64,000 bases of DNA from Flexivirga aerilata (GCF_013002715.1 NZ_JABENB010000002.1:1-64000); one strand, 5' to 3'. Numbered from the stretch's first letter, positions 26,279 through 38,492 are shown. Numbers and translations are program-made. Notes: generated from the letters alone by a model not told the origin.

Positions 26279-26983
26279 TCAGCTCGGCGGCAGCACGTCC
26301 GACTGGGCGGGCAGCTGGTCCTGACGCACCAGGCCGACCGGGCAGGTCATCCCGTTGGGGCCGTGGTTGCAGTAGCCGCCGGGGTTCTTGTGGAGGTACT
26401 GCTGGTGGTAGTCCTCGGCGTAGTAGAACGGTCCGGCCTTCGAGGCAGGCTCGATCTCGGTCGAGATCTCGCCGAAACCGTTGTCGGTCAACACCTTCTG
26501 GAACGCGTCGCGGGTGGCGATCGCGGCCTGCTCCTGCTCCGGGGTGGTCCAGTAGATCGCCGAGCGGTATTGCGTGCCGACGTCGTTGCCCTGTCGGTTG
26601 GCGGTGGTCGGGTCGTGGTTCTCCCAGAACGCCTTGAGCAACAGCTCGGCCGACGTCTTGGCCGGGTCGTAGGCGACCAGCACCGCCTCGGTGTGACCGG
26701 TGCGGCCGGTGCAGGTCTCCTCGTAGGTCGGGTTCTCGGTGTAACCGCCCATGTAACCGGCAGCCGTGGTCACCACGCCCGGCTGCTGCCAGAAGATCCG
26801 CTCGGCGCCCCAGAAGCAGCCCATCGCGACATACAGCACCTGGGTGCCCTCGGGCCACGGCCCGTGCATCGACGTGCCGAGCACCTCGTGCCGGTCGGGA
26901 ATGCCGGGCAGCGGCTGCTTGCGGCCGGGCAGCGCCTCGTCGGGGGACACCATCGTGGTCTTGCGGCCGAGGAAGAAGTTCAT
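26279..26983 (-). CDS. msrA: peptide-methionine (S)-S-oxide reductase MsrA
   Basis: This 234-residue enzyme repairs oxidised methionine. The catalytic motif [11 protein letters not shown] lies near residue 55. The family blocks [20 protein letters not shown] and NPGGYCNHG follow. A roughly 40-residue N-terminal extension ([17 protein letters not shown]) is typical of actinobacterial and E. coli-like MsrA. The ATG at 26983 gives the normal family start. A much longer frame upstream is antisense to the acetyltransferase pseudogene and is rejected. Confidence 0.95.
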   Translation of the reverse strand: MNFFLGRKTTMVSPDEALPGRKQPLPGIPDRHEVLGTSMHGPWPEGTQVLYVAMGCFWGAERIFWQQPGVVTTAAGYMGGYTENPTYEETCTGRTGHTEAVLVAYDPAKTSAELLLKAFWENHDPTTANRQGNDVGTQYRSAIYWTTPEQEQAAIATRDAFQKVLTDNGFGEISTEIEPASKAGPFYYAEDYHQQYLHKNPGGYCNHGPNGMTCPVGLVRQDQLPAQSDVLPPS

Positions 26984-27075
26984 GTCATGGGAAACGCCCG
27001 AAGCTGCCGAACCCTTCCCGCACCGCCGCGAAAACCGCTCGCCACCGCGGAGCGCCTCGGCCAGAATGCGGCGGC

Positions 27076-27958
27076 GTGGAACCCCTGCGCATCGTGCCCG
27101 TCGACGGCCGCTCCGACGACCCGGCCGCCCGCGACCTCTTCGACCGGTGGGTCGACGCGCAACGGGTGTCGATGGCGTCCCTGCACACCGGGACCGACCC
27201 GAGCTGGTCGGCGAGCGAACTGCGCACAATGCGGCGCACCCGCACCGACATCGGGTATGCCGACAGAGTCGCGCTCCGCAGGGACACGGTGGTGGGGATG
27301 CTGGCCATCGCGATGCCCCTGCACGACAACCAGGACAACGCGCTGGTGATGCTGCATGTCCCACCCGAGCACCGCGGCAGCGGAGTCGGCAGCGCGCTGG
27401 CCGACGAAGCGGAAAGCATTGCGCGGCAAGCACATCGGACGATTCTCCAGACCTCCACCGAGTATGACGCAGGCTTCGACGACATCGGCCGGTCCTTCGC
27501 CGAACGACGCGGGTTCGCGATCGTGCAGACGATGCTCGGCAGCACGATGGCGCTGCCGGGCGACCGCGATCAGCTCGGTCGCGACGCAGCGGCCGCAGGC
27601 CGGGAGGACGCCGCGGCGTACGGGCTGGAGGTGTCGTGGGACGGCATCCCGGAGGAGTGGCTGGCCGACCGGTTACACCCGGCTCGAGGTGTCCAGTCAG
27701 ACACCCGAACGCGCCTACCAACAGGACACTTTGGTGGTCCGCGAGGCTCGTGGGCACACGCTCGGGTTGCGCATGAAGGCGACCGCGGCGCTCGCCATGA
27801 TGGACGAGCTGCCCGCGGTCACCCAGATCCGCACCTGGAACGCCGACGACAACGCACCCATGCTCGCGGTCAACCGCAGGCTGGGCTACCGCACCGACGG
27901 CGTGCTGCGGGTGTGGGAGCGGCGCCTCGCCCCTGAACGAGGCGCCGCAACCACGTGA
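27076..27958 (+). pseudogene. double-GNAT acetyltransferase gene with internal deletion and frameshift
   Basis: The first frame encodes an N-terminal GNAT domain ([20 protein letters not shown]) and the linker [10 protein letters not shown]. At about 27670 meaningful sequence jumps to another frame, [20 protein letters not shown], which continues to a second GNAT domain ending at 27958 ([14 protein letters not shown], then [19 protein letters not shown]). In intact two-domain relatives I would expect about 50 residues between these blocks. The junction therefore looks like a deletion whose length is not a multiple of three. The start codon is GTG with CAGAAT 8 nt upstream. The product is probably inactive or truncated. 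Confidence 0.75.
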
Positions 27959-28097
27959 GATCCGGCCGGGATCCATCGGGGATGCATCGGGATCGGCCGG
28001 AAGACTGCACTTCACTCCTGCAGACGCGCCGCCGCCGGCTCACGTTGTGTGGTCCGGATGGGGCCGCCACCCCATGTGCTGACGTAGGTTTGGCGGT

Positions 28098-28886
28098 ATG
28101 CAGGGGGACACCGCCGCACGCAGTGAGCTCCGCGTCGACTTCGCCGGCGAGATCGCCGCGGTCACGCCGGGCGAGACCCTGCGCGTCGGCCGCGAGGGTG
28201 ACCTCGTGCTCGACGACAACCCCTACCTGCACCGGCTCTTCCTGCAGTTCGTCCACCGCGACGGCATGTGGTGGATCTGCAACATGGGCAACCGGATTCC
28301 GGCGTCGCTGACCGACGAGCAGGGCCTGATGCGCAGCACCCTCGCTGCCGGTGCGGCACTGCCGCTCGTCTTCCCGGCGACCGTGGTGACCTTCTCCGCC
28401 GGGCGCACCACCTACGAGCTGCTCGTCGAGGCAGACCAGGCCAGTTACGTCACCCCGTCACACCGGGTCTCCGTCGACGGTCGCACCACGCTGGCCCCGA
28501 CCACGTTCACCGAGTCGCAGCGGCTCGCGATCCTCGCGCTCGCCGAGCCGGTGCTCCGGCGAGCAGGCCTGGGCGCGTGGGAGATTCCGGCCGCCGTCGA
28601 CGCCGCCGCCCGGCTCGGCTGGACCCCCACCCGGTTCGGCCGCAAGATCGACAACGTCTGCGACAAACTGAGCCGCGCCGGGGTGCAGGGCCTGCACGGT
28701 GGAGCCGGTCAGGCCGCGACCAACCGGCGCATGCAGCTGGTGGAGTATGCCGTGTCCACCTTCCTGGTGACGCCGGACGACCTGCCGCTGCTGGACCGGG
28801 AGGCTGCCGCCAATCGTCATACGGGACAAGGGAATGCGCCGGCGACCCGAGGCAACGAGCAACGGCCCGGGCCGCCTCGCAGGTGA
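28098..28886 (+). CDS. FHA-like domain hypothetical protein
   Basis: The 262-residue protein opens with a degenerate FHA-like fold: ETLRVGREGDLVLDDNPYLH resembles the GR-x-x-D-x-x-L-D core of phosphothreonine-binding domains. The middle (TFTESQRLAILALAEPVLRR) and a helical segment (WTPTRFGRKIDNVCDKLSRA) look like a winged-helix or DNA-binding-like tail. The function is unknown. A role in Ser/Thr kinase signalling is possible, but no kinase gene is nearby. The ATG is placed by a -10-like TAGGTT ending 7 nt upstream (leaderless). The last codons form part of the following terminator stem. Confidence 0.78.
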   Translation: MQGDTAARSELRVDFAGEIAAVTPGETLRVGREGDLVLDDNPYLHRLFLQFVHRDGMWWICNMGNRIPASLTDEQGLMRSTLAAGAALPLVFPATVVTFSAGRTTYELLVEADQASYVTPSHRVSVDGRTTLAPTTFTESQRLAILALAEPVLRRAGLGAWEIPAAVDAAARLGWTPTRFGRKIDNVCDKLSRAGVQGLHGGAGQAATNRRMQLVEYAVSTFLVTPDDLPLLDREAAANRHTGQGNAPATRGNEQRPGPPRR

Positions 28887-28899
28887 GGCGGCCCGGGCC
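28864..28899. terminator. strong hairpin overlapping the end of the FHA-like gene
   Basis: A perfect 15-bp stem (GGCCCGGGCCGCCTC and its complement) has a 6-nt loop. It includes the stop codon of the FHA-like gene and lies just before the convergent lipoprotein stop, so it can serve both directions. Confidence 0.82.
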
Positions 28900-28913
28900 C
28901 GTCGGGCGGATCG

Positions 28914-30104
28914 TCAGCGACCGGCGACGACGAGCGTCGTGACCACGCCACCGCGCACGGTGATCTGCGCGGTCTTGTCGACCGCGAAGGCACCGACTCC
29001 TGCCGGCTTCACGTAGGGGCTCGCGGTGAACGTGTCCGCCGCGCCCGCGACCTGGCCGCTGTAGATCAGCCCGAAGACCCAGCTCGGTGCGGTGACGCCG
29101 GTGACCCCGGCGCCGGTCGTCGCGAGCATGGTGATGTTCGCCTGCTCGGCCAGGCCCAGCCGCAGCGAGTTGCCACCGGCCGGCGACTGCACCGTGAGCT
29201 GCTCGCCGCCGGCCTCGGCGCCGGTGATGCGCACCGCCCAGGTGCCGTCGACCGGCGCGCCCGCCGGAAGCGGCGGCGCCGACACGGTGCCGGGCGTCAC
29301 GGTGCGGGCGTGGAAGACGTTGTCGGCGACCAGGCGCAGCCGGGATCCGTCGGCGCGGTAGGTGCGCAGGAATCGGTGCTGCAGCACCGGCGCCACCCGG
29401 GCGTTGTCCGACCCCCAGAGCGAGTCGACGACCAGACGGCCGCCGGTGAAGCGCATGGACATCTCCAGGCCGGTCGACCAGGTCGCCGGCGCAGTCACCA
29501 GCCGCATGACCCCGTCGGTCTCCACCCAGCGGGCCCAGCCGGCTGCCCCGCGCCCGAAGGCGAACGCCTGGCCGGTGGAGTCGCCGGTGAAGCCGCCGTC
29601 GACCAGGAACGTCGCGTGATCCGCGCCGGGCAGCAGCGCGCCGGTCAGCTTCGGTGCGGGGCAGCTGGTCGCGCAGAACACCTCCGGTATGACGGCAGTC
29701 CCGTCCTGGTGCCACGCGCCCGCCGACCACGTCCAGAAGGTCAGCCGCTTCGGCGCTTGGGTCGCGGCCTCCCAGCCGGAGCCGACGCGCACCACCGACA
29801 GGACCTGCGCGCCGGAGACCGACCGCAGGGCCGCCGTGACACCCGATGTCGTGGCCGGTGCGGTTGGTGCGGTCGGTGCGGCCTCGGGCGTCTTCGCAGC
29901 CGCCGCCGGTGCCTGCGCGGCGGCCGCCTTCGCCGACGGCAGCGGCGCGGTCGTGCTCGTGCCCGAGCTCGAGCTCGTGCCCGTCATCGACGCGTGCTGG
30001 GCGCCGCCTGCCGTCATACCTCCTTGCGGCCCGCAGGCGGTGAGGCCGAGCACGGCGAGCGTGCCGGCGGCGGCGAGTGCGAACGATCCGCGGTTGAGCT
30101 TCAT
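28914..30104 (-). CDS. secreted lipoprotein of unknown function
   Basis: The 396-residue precursor has a type II signal peptide with lipobox LGLTAC (Cys about residue 25), followed by a Ser/Thr/Ala/Pro-rich linker to about residue 90. The remaining 300 residues form a single beta-rich domain with no family I recognise; segments such as RLTFWTWSAGAWHQDGTAV and PSWVFGLIYSGQV are typical. The ATG at 30104 follows GGGGGAA at a good distance. It would be anchored to the outer face of the membrane. No partner genes adjoin it. Confidence 0.85.
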   Translation of the reverse strand: MKLNRGSFALAAAGTLAVLGLTACGPQGGMTAGGAQHASMTGTSSSSGTSTTAPLPSAKAAAAQAPAAAAKTPEAAPTAPTAPATTSGVTAALRSVSGAQVLSVVRVGSGWEAATQAPKRLTFWTWSAGAWHQDGTAVIPEVFCATSCPAPKLTGALLPGADHATFLVDGGFTGDSTGQAFAFGRGAAGWARWVETDGVMRLVTAPATWSTGLEMSMRFTGGRLVVDSLWGSDNARVAPVLQHRFLRTYRADGSRLRLVADNVFHARTVTPGTVSAPPLPAGAPVDGTWAVRITGAEAGGEQLTVQSPAGGNSLRLGLAEQANITMLATTGAGVTGVTAPSWVFGLIYSGQVAGAADTFTASPYVKPAGVGAFAVDKTAQITVRGGVVTTLVVAGR

Positions 30105-30298
30105 GGTGGTTTCCCCCGATGGGTCGGGCGCCGGAGCGCCAGGTGTGTGGTCAACACCGGGAAGACGCCCGAATCCGCCTGTGGTTGCTCGCAATCGGTC
30201 ACGACGCGATCAACGGCCCATAAATACGGCCCAGTCGTAGACGACCGACGGACGAGGCGTAGGACCGCGGCCGGTCGCCCGGTCGATAGCCTGGGTCG

Positions 30299-33343
<3,045 letters not shown>

Positions 33344-33364
33344 CGCACCACTGGAGGTCGCCGC

Positions 33365-34324
33365 ATGCCCACCGATGTCGACGCATGGTTGCTGGCCGGG
33401 GACCCGGCGATCCGGTGGCAGACGATGGCTGACCTCGTCGACGCCAGCCCCGACGAAGTCACCGCCGAGCGCGCCGAGGTGGCCCGATCAGGCTGGGGCG
33501 CAAGGCTGCTCGCGCTGCATGACGACCAGGGCTGGGCAGGTGGTGCCTGCTTCCCGAGCCGCGAGACGTGGACCCCGCCGCCCGAGGTCGTCGGTGACCC
33601 CGAGGGCCAGCCGTGGACCGCGACGCTGCCCACCCTTCGGCTGCTGCAAGCGCTCGGCGTCGAGCCGGGCGACCCGGCGGTGCAGGAGGCGGTGACGGCC
33701 GTGCGGGAGCGCGGGCGGTGGGAGTATGCCGGCGAGCCGTTCTTCGAGGGCGAGGTCGAGCCCTGCATCAACGGCGGCGCGGTCGCGGTCGGCGCCTACT
33801 TCGGGCAGGACGTCGACGGCATCGTGCGGCGACTGCTCGGCGAGCAACTGGCCGACGGCGGCTGGAACTGCGAGGCCGAGAACGGCTCGACCCGGTCGTC
33901 CTTCCACACGACGATCTGTGTGCTCGAAGGATTGCTCGCCTACGAGCGAGCCGGCGGCGCCATACCGATAGCGGACGCGCGGAGTCGCGGCAACGAATAT
34001 CTGTTGCAGCGCAACCTGTTTCGGCGCGCCTCGACCGGTGAGGTCGCCGACGATGCGTTCCTGGAGTTCTCCTTCCCGCCGCAGTGGCACTACGACGTGC
34101 TGCGTGCCCTCGACTACTTCCGCGACGCCGGAGGGCCGCCCGACCCGCGTATGGCGCAGGCCGTCGAGCACGTGCGCGCGAAGCAGCAACCGGACGGTAC
34201 CTGGCCGCTGGAGAACACCCACCCCGGACTGATGCACTTCGCGCTCGAGGACGGCGACGGCGAGCCCAGCCGGTGGAACACGCTCCGGGCGCTGCGCGTG
34301 CTGCGCTGGTACGACGCTGCTTAG
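33365..34324 (+). CDS. squalene-cyclase-like alpha-toroid protein
   Basis: The 319-residue protein has repeated helical segments with QW-like turns, including LADGGWNCEAENGSTRSSFH and KQQPDGTWPLENTHPGLMHF. Its best resemblance is to the alpha-alpha toroid of squalene or terpene cyclases. It is half the length of squalene-hopene cyclase and lacks a DxDD catalytic motif, so cyclase activity is unlikely. It starts 21 bp after glyQS with GGAGG upstream and is probably co-transcribed. Its stop codon lies within the -10 hexamer of the metB promoter. The function is unknown. Confidence 0.82.
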   Translation: MPTDVDAWLLAGDPAIRWQTMADLVDASPDEVTAERAEVARSGWGARLLALHDDQGWAGGACFPSRETWTPPPEVVGDPEGQPWTATLPTLRLLQALGVEPGDPAVQEAVTAVRERGRWEYAGEPFFEGEVEPCINGGAVAVGAYFGQDVDGIVRRLLGEQLADGGWNCEAENGSTRSSFHTTICVLEGLLAYERAGGAIPIADARSRGNEYLLQRNLFRRASTGEVADDAFLEFSFPPQWHYDVLRALDYFRDAGGPPDPRMAQAVEHVRAKQQPDGTWPLENTHPGLMHFALEDGDGEPSRWNTLRALRVLRWYDAA

Positions 34325-34334
34325 ACTTCGGCGT

Positions 34335-35498
34335 ATGACGGGATTCTCGACCAAGGCCATCCACGCAGGGCAGGAGCCCGACCCGACCACCGGCGCGGTG
34401 GTGCCGGCGATCTATCAGACCTCGACCTACAAGCAGGACGGCGTCGGCGGCATGCGCGGCGGCTACGAATACTCCCGTTCGGCCAACCCGACCCGCACCG
34501 CACTCGAGGAGTGCATCGCCGCATTGGAAGGCGGCGCAAAGGGATTCGCGTTCGCGTCGGGGCTCGCGGCCGAAGACGCGATCATGCGCGGGCTGCTCAA
34601 GCCGGGCGACCACATGATCATCCCGACCGACGCCTACGGCGGCACCTTCCGCCTCGTCGACAAGGTGCAGAAGGCATGGGGCGTCGACTACAGCCTGGCC
34701 AAGGTGTCCCAGCCCGACGCCATCCGCGGTGAGATCCGCCCGGGCGTCACCAAGCTGATCTGGCTGGAGACCCCGACCAACCCGCTGCTCGGCATCGCCG
34801 ACATCGCGGCCGTCGCGCAGATCGCGCACGAGGCCGGTGCCCTGCTGGTCGTGGACAACACGTTCGCCTCGGCATACCTGCAGCAGCCGCTCAGCCTCGG
34901 CGCGGACATCGTGCTGCACTCGACCACCAAATACAGCGGCGGTCACTCCGACGTCGTCGGCGGCGCGGTCGTGGTCGCCGAGCAGATCGGCGTCCCGGAG
35001 TTTGCCGACGCGGCCGACCGCATCGGCTTCCACCAGAACTCCATGGGCGCGATCGCCGGGCCGTTCGACTCCTGGATCGTGCTGCGCGGGCTGAAAACCC
35101 TTGCGGTGCGGATGGAACGGCACTGCGACAACGCCGAGCAGATCGTGAAGTTCCTGCAGTCCCGCGACGACGTCACACACATCTATTACCCCGGGCTCGA
35201 CAGCCACCCGGGCCACGACGTCGCCGCCAAGCAGATGCGTCGCTTCGGCGGCATGGTGAGCTTCCAGGTCGCCGGCGGCGAACAGCGCGCGGTCGACGTC
35301 ATCGGACGCACGAAACTGTGGACTCTCGGCGAGTCGCTCGGCGGAGTCGAGTCACTCATCGAGCACCCTGGTCGCATGACCCACGCGAGCGTCGCCGGCA
35401 CCGAGCTTGAGGTGCCCGCCGACCTCATCCGCCTGTCGGTCGGCATCGAGGACGCCGACGACCTGATCGCCGACCTGCGTCAGGCACTCGACGGCTGA
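34335..35498 (+). CDS. metB: cystathionine gamma-synthase/lyase (MetB-like)
   Basis: This 387-residue PLP enzyme of trans-sulfuration joins O-acylhomoserine and cysteine, or cleaves cystathionine. The PLP lysine lies in LHSTTKYSGGHSDVVGGA, preceded by WLETPTNPLLGIADI and VVDNTFASAYLQQP. C-terminal motifs SLGGVESLIEHPGRMTH fit MetB/MetC. Sequence alone does not separate synthase from lyase. The ATG is set by TAGACT ending 7 nt upstream, overlapping the stop of the previous gene, so metB can be transcribed independently as a leaderless mRNA. Its position before greA, DUF4307 and mca matches the M. tuberculosis order as I recall it. Confidence 0.93.
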   Translation: MTGFSTKAIHAGQEPDPTTGAVVPAIYQTSTYKQDGVGGMRGGYEYSRSANPTRTALEECIAALEGGAKGFAFASGLAAEDAIMRGLLKPGDHMIIPTDAYGGTFRLVDKVQKAWGVDYSLAKVSQPDAIRGEIRPGVTKLIWLETPTNPLLGIADIAAVAQIAHEAGALLVVDNTFASAYLQQPLSLGADIVLHSTTKYSGGHSDVVGGAVVVAEQIGVPEFADAADRIGFHQNSMGAIAGPFDSWIVLRGLKTLAVRMERHCDNAEQIVKFLQSRDDVTHIYYPGLDSHPGHDVAAKQMRRFGGMVSFQVAGGEQRAVDVIGRTKLWTLGESLGGVESLIEHPGRMTHASVAGTELEVPADLIRLSVGIEDADDLIADLRQALDG

Positions 35499-35510
35499 GG
35501 CTTTCTGCTC

Positions 35511-35813
35511 ATGGTGGTCGAGATCGTGCTGGCGGTGCTGTGCCTGATCGGCGCGACGTTCCTCATCGCGCAGACCGTCGTGCAACGCCGGATCTGGCGC
35601 CGCCACCAAAACGACGTGGCGATCATGCGGCAGTGGCAGGAGGAGACCGCCGGCGCGCCATACGACCAGTTGGGGAGTGGGCCGCCGCCGGTGACCTCCC
35701 CGTATGCCGTCGCCGCGCGCCCCCTGCCGCCGCGCCCGGGTGCGGGCCGGCTCATCTGGGTCGGCGTGCTCGTCGCGATCGCCCTGATCCTGCTGCTCGC
35801 CGCCTCCGCCTGA
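35511..35813 (+). CDS. small two-helix membrane protein
   Basis: The 100-residue protein has an N-terminal helix (IVLAVLCLIGATFLIAQTVV) and a C-terminal helix (LIWVGVLVAIALILLLAASA) joined by a basic and proline-rich cytosolic loop. It starts 12 bp after metB with GAGG upstream and is probably part of that transcript. I do not recognise a family. Confidence 0.72.
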   Translation: MVVEIVLAVLCLIGATFLIAQTVVQRRIWRRHQNDVAIMRQWQEETAGAPYDQLGSGPPPVTSPYAVAARPLPPRPGAGRLIWVGVLVAIALILLLAASA

Positions 35814-35841
35814 CGGGCCGCACACCCTTCTCCGTCGACTG

Positions 35842-35894
35842 TTGACGCCGTCGCGACATACGCGATATAACGTGTCTAACGCGATATGTCGCGA
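35842..35894 (+). promoter_or_regulatory. promoter and palindromic operator of the ABC exporter operon
   Basis: A near-consensus promoter, TTGACG (35842-35847) and TATAAC (35866-35871) with an 18-bp spacer, is overlaid by symmetry. TCGCGACATA (35851-35860) is repeated inverted at 35885-35894, and CGCGATAT occurs twice 19 bp apart (35861 and 35880). The layout suits a TetR- or PadR-type repressor, yet no regulator gene adjoins the operon. Confidence 0.75.
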
Positions 35895-35968
35895 TTAATT
35901 ATCCGGACGACGATTGTCCGTAGTGGGTGACAGGCTGGACGCCACCCGGGGAGCAGAGGAGCCGCGCA

Positions 35969-37006
35969 ATGACAGATGCCGTGACAGCCGACGGGCTGGT
36001 GAAGCATTACAAGGAGGTCAAGGCCGTCGACGGGGTGTCGCTGCGGGTGCCCGAGGGCAGCGTGCTCGGCGTCCTCGGACCCAACGGGGCGGGCAAGACC
36101 ACGACCGTGCGCATGCTGACGACGCTCATCCGGCCCGACGCCGGCGCGGCGACCGTCGCCGGCGCCGACGTGCTGCGCGACCCGCAGGAGGTGCGCCGTC
36201 GCATCGGCGTCTCCGGGCAGTATGCCGCGGTCGACGAGCACCTCACCGGCCGCGAGAACCTCGAGATGGTCGCCCGGCTCTATCACCTCCCTCGGGGGGA
36301 GGCGAAGGCCCGGGCGCGGGAGCTCCTCGCGCAGTTCCGGCTGGAGGACGCCGCCAACCGCCCCACCAAGACCTACTCCGGCGGCATGCGACGCCGGCTC
36401 GACCTGGCCGGCGCGCTGGTCGCGCGGCCACCGGTCATCTTCCTCGACGAGCCGACCACCGGCCTCGACCCGCGCAGCCGCGGCGACATGTGGGAGGTCA
36501 TCAACGACCTGGTGTCACACGGCACGTCGGTGCTGCTCACCACGCAATATCTCGAGGAGGCCGACCGTCTCGCGGACAACATCGTGGTGATCGACCACGG
36601 TCGCATCATCGCCGAGGGCACCGCCGACCAGCTCAAGGCGCAGGTCGGCGGGGAGCGGCTGGAGATCACCGTCGCCGACGCCGCGCTGCTCGACGAAGCG
36701 GGCGACATCCTCGCCGGGGTTGGCGACGGCGCGGTCGAGACCGACCGGCACAGCAGGCGGCTGATCGTGCCGGTGAGCGGTGGCACCCAGTCGCTGCTCG
36801 CCGCCGTACGCCGGTTCGACGAGGCGTCGATCACCGTGCAGGACATCGGGATTCGGCGTCCGACGCTGGACGACGCGTTCCTCTCGCTGACCGGTCACCG
36901 GGCCGAGCAGCCGGACGACGCCGACAGCGCGGACGGCAAGAACAGCAAGAACAAGAACGGTAAGGACGACAAGAACGACGAGCAATTGGAGGCGGTGTCG
37001 CGATGA
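35969..37006 (+). CDS. ABC exporter ATP-binding protein (DrrA family)
   Basis: This 345-residue ATPase belongs to the DrrA/daunorubicin-resistance group of ABC-2 exporters. Motifs are Walker A GPNGAGKTTTVRML, signature TYSGGMRRRLDLAGALVARP and Walker B VIFLDEPTTGLDPRSRGD. The DrrA-type C-terminal domain is followed by a Lys/Asn/Asp-rich tail (GKNSKNKNGKDDKNDE) that is unusual for the family. The ATG at 35969 is supported by AGGAG 7 nt upstream. The ATGA overlap with the next gene couples it to its permease. The cargo (drug or lipid) is unknown. Confidence 0.92.
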   Translation: MTDAVTADGLVKHYKEVKAVDGVSLRVPEGSVLGVLGPNGAGKTTTVRMLTTLIRPDAGAATVAGADVLRDPQEVRRRIGVSGQYAAVDEHLTGRENLEMVARLYHLPRGEAKARARELLAQFRLEDAANRPTKTYSGGMRRRLDLAGALVARPPVIFLDEPTTGLDPRSRGDMWEVINDLVSHGTSVLLTTQYLEEADRLADNIVVIDHGRIIAEGTADQLKAQVGGERLEITVADAALLDEAGDILAGVGDGAVETDRHSRRLIVPVSGGTQSLLAAVRRFDEASITVQDIGIRRPTLDDAFLSLTGHRAEQPDDADSADGKNSKNKNGKDDKNDEQLEAVSR

Positions 37007-37875
37007 CCGCACCTCAGATCAGTCAGCCGGGCGGGCTCGGCGGCTTCGTCTCCGACGGGCTGACCGTGGCCAAGCGCAACCTGATCAAGATCCGGCGGGT
37101 GCCGGACCTGCTGATCTTCACCACACTGCAGCCGATCATGTTCGTGCTGCTCTTCGGCTACGTCTTCGGGTCGCTCGCCGGGTCCGGTGCCTCGGTGCAG
37201 GCGGGCTACCGCGAGTTCATGATGGCCGGCATCTTCACCCAGACGATCATCTTCGGGGCGACGATCACCGGCTACATGATGGCCGAGGACATGCAGAAGG
37301 GCGTGATCGACCGCTTCCGCACCCTGCCGATGCACCCGAGCTCGGTGCTGTTCGGCCGCACGCTGACCGACGTGCTCAACAACGTCATCGTGCTGGTCGT
37401 CATGTCGCTGACCGGGCTGATCATAGGCTGGCGGATCCACGGCGGCGCGGCGAAGGCGCTGTGGGCCTACGTGCTGATGCTGTTGTTCGCCTACGCGCTG
37501 TCGTGGCTGTTCGCCTTCGTGGGCCTGCGGGTGCGGTCGCCGGAGGTGGTCAACAACGCCTCGTTCATGGTGATCTTCCCGGTGACCTTCATCGCCAACA
37601 CGTTCGTGCCGTCGCAGAACATGCCGTCGGTGCTCAAGGCGATCGCCGGCTGGAACCCGGTCTCCACCATCACCCAGTCGGCCCGCGAGAATTTCGGCAA
37701 TCTCTATGCGCTGAAAGGCAACCCGCAGCCGACGCACGCTCAGGTCGACAAGCAGACGGCCTACACGTGGGCGTTGCAGCACCCGGATCTCTACACGCTG
37801 ATCTGGACGGTGGTGCTGCTCGCGATCTTCGTGCCGCTCGCGACCTCCGCCTACAAGAAGGCCGTCGCCAAGTAG
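37003..37875 (+). CDS. ABC-2 exporter permease (DrrB family)
   Basis: The 290-residue membrane protein has six predicted helices and the ABC-2 signature region around MQKGVIDRFRTLPMHPSSVL and LRVRSPEVVNNASFMVIFPV. It forms the channel for the preceding ATPase, with which it overlaps by 4 bp. An internal extracellular segment (KGNPQPTHAQVDKQTAYTWA) precedes the last helix. A strong terminator follows, so this is a two-gene operon. Confidence 0.92.
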   Translation: MTAPQISQPGGLGGFVSDGLTVAKRNLIKIRRVPDLLIFTTLQPIMFVLLFGYVFGSLAGSGASVQAGYREFMMAGIFTQTIIFGATITGYMMAEDMQKGVIDRFRTLPMHPSSVLFGRTLTDVLNNVIVLVVMSLTGLIIGWRIHGGAAKALWAYVLMLLFAYALSWLFAFVGLRVRSPEVVNNASFMVIFPVTFIANTFVPSQNMPSVLKAIAGWNPVSTITQSARENFGNLYALKGNPQPTHAQVDKQTAYTWALQHPDLYTLIWTVVLLAIFVPLATSAYKKAVAK

Positions 37876-37894
37876 GCCCCGTCATACGGGACGA

Positions 37895-37930
37895 AAGGGC
37901 GCCCGCACCGATGACGGTGCGGGCGCCCTT
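37895..37930. terminator. bidirectional terminator between the ABC exporter and greA
   Basis: A perfect 16-bp stem (AAGGGCGCCCGCACCG and its complement) closes on an ATGA loop. It is flanked by AAA and TTGT and lies between two convergent stop codons. Confidence 0.88.
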
Positions 37931-37959
37931 GTCGTCGCAGGGTCGGGCTGCTCGAAGTG

Positions 37960-38454
37960 TCAGCCGGTGTAGGCCGTCGCGGCGAGCACCTTGACCTCGA
38001 TGGTCTTGCCGTTGGGCGCCTCGTAGGACACAGTGTCGCCGACCTTCGCGCCGTTGATCGCCTCGCCGAGCGGCGAGCGCTCGCTGTAGACGTCGAGGTC
38101 GGAGTCGCCCGCGATCTCCCGGCTGCCGAGCAGGAACTTCTCCTCGTCGCCGAACATGTCGACGGTCACGACCATGCCCGGGCTCACGACGCCCTCGGTC
38201 GAGCTGCTCTGCCCCACGGTGGCGTTGCGCAGGAGCTCCTCGAGCTGGCGGATGCGGGCCTCCATCTTGCCCTGCTCCTCCTTGGCCGCGTGGTAGCCGC
38301 CGTTCTCCTTGAGGTCACCCTCTTGGCGCGCCTCTTCGATCTTGGCAGCGATCTCGGTGCGGCCCTCGCCGGAGAGATGGTCGAGCTCCGCCTTCAGGCG
38401 GTCGTACGCCTCCTGGGTGAGGAAGCTGGCCGAGGTGTCGGCAGCGTTGGTCAC
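37960..38454 (-). CDS. greA: transcription elongation factor GreA
   Basis: The 164-residue factor rescues backtracked RNA polymerase by stimulating transcript cleavage. The N-terminal coiled coil carries the conserved KENGGYHAAKEEQGKMEARI (the acidic tip lies in EEARQEGDLKEN). The C-terminal FKBP-like domain ends in SYEAPNGKTIEVKVL. The GTG at 38454 has AAGGAG about 7 nt upstream, so the longer frame is not used. The gene sits between the ABC exporter and DUF4307, an order shared with M. tuberculosis. A structured leader precedes it. Confidence 0.95.
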   Translation of the reverse strand: MTNAADTSASFLTQEAYDRLKAELDHLSGEGRTEIAAKIEEARQEGDLKENGGYHAAKEEQGKMEARIRQLEELLRNATVGQSSSTEGVVSPGMVVTVDMFGDEEKFLLGSREIAGDSDLDVYSERSPLGEAINGAKVGDTVSYEAPNGKTIEVKVLAATAYTG

Positions 38455-38492
38455 GATGTCTCCTTGATGGCAGGGTCTTGCGTCAAACAAGT

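Noticed and set aside
26984..28015. Long N-terminal extension of MsrA
   Set aside because: It is antisense to recognisable GNAT sequence and has no relation to the MsrA family, whose normal N-terminus begins near 26983.
30200..30298. T-box riboswitch controlling glyQS
   Set aside because: The -10 hexamer lies 6 nt before the start codon, leaving no room for a leader, and no T-box sequence (TGGNACCGCG) is visible.
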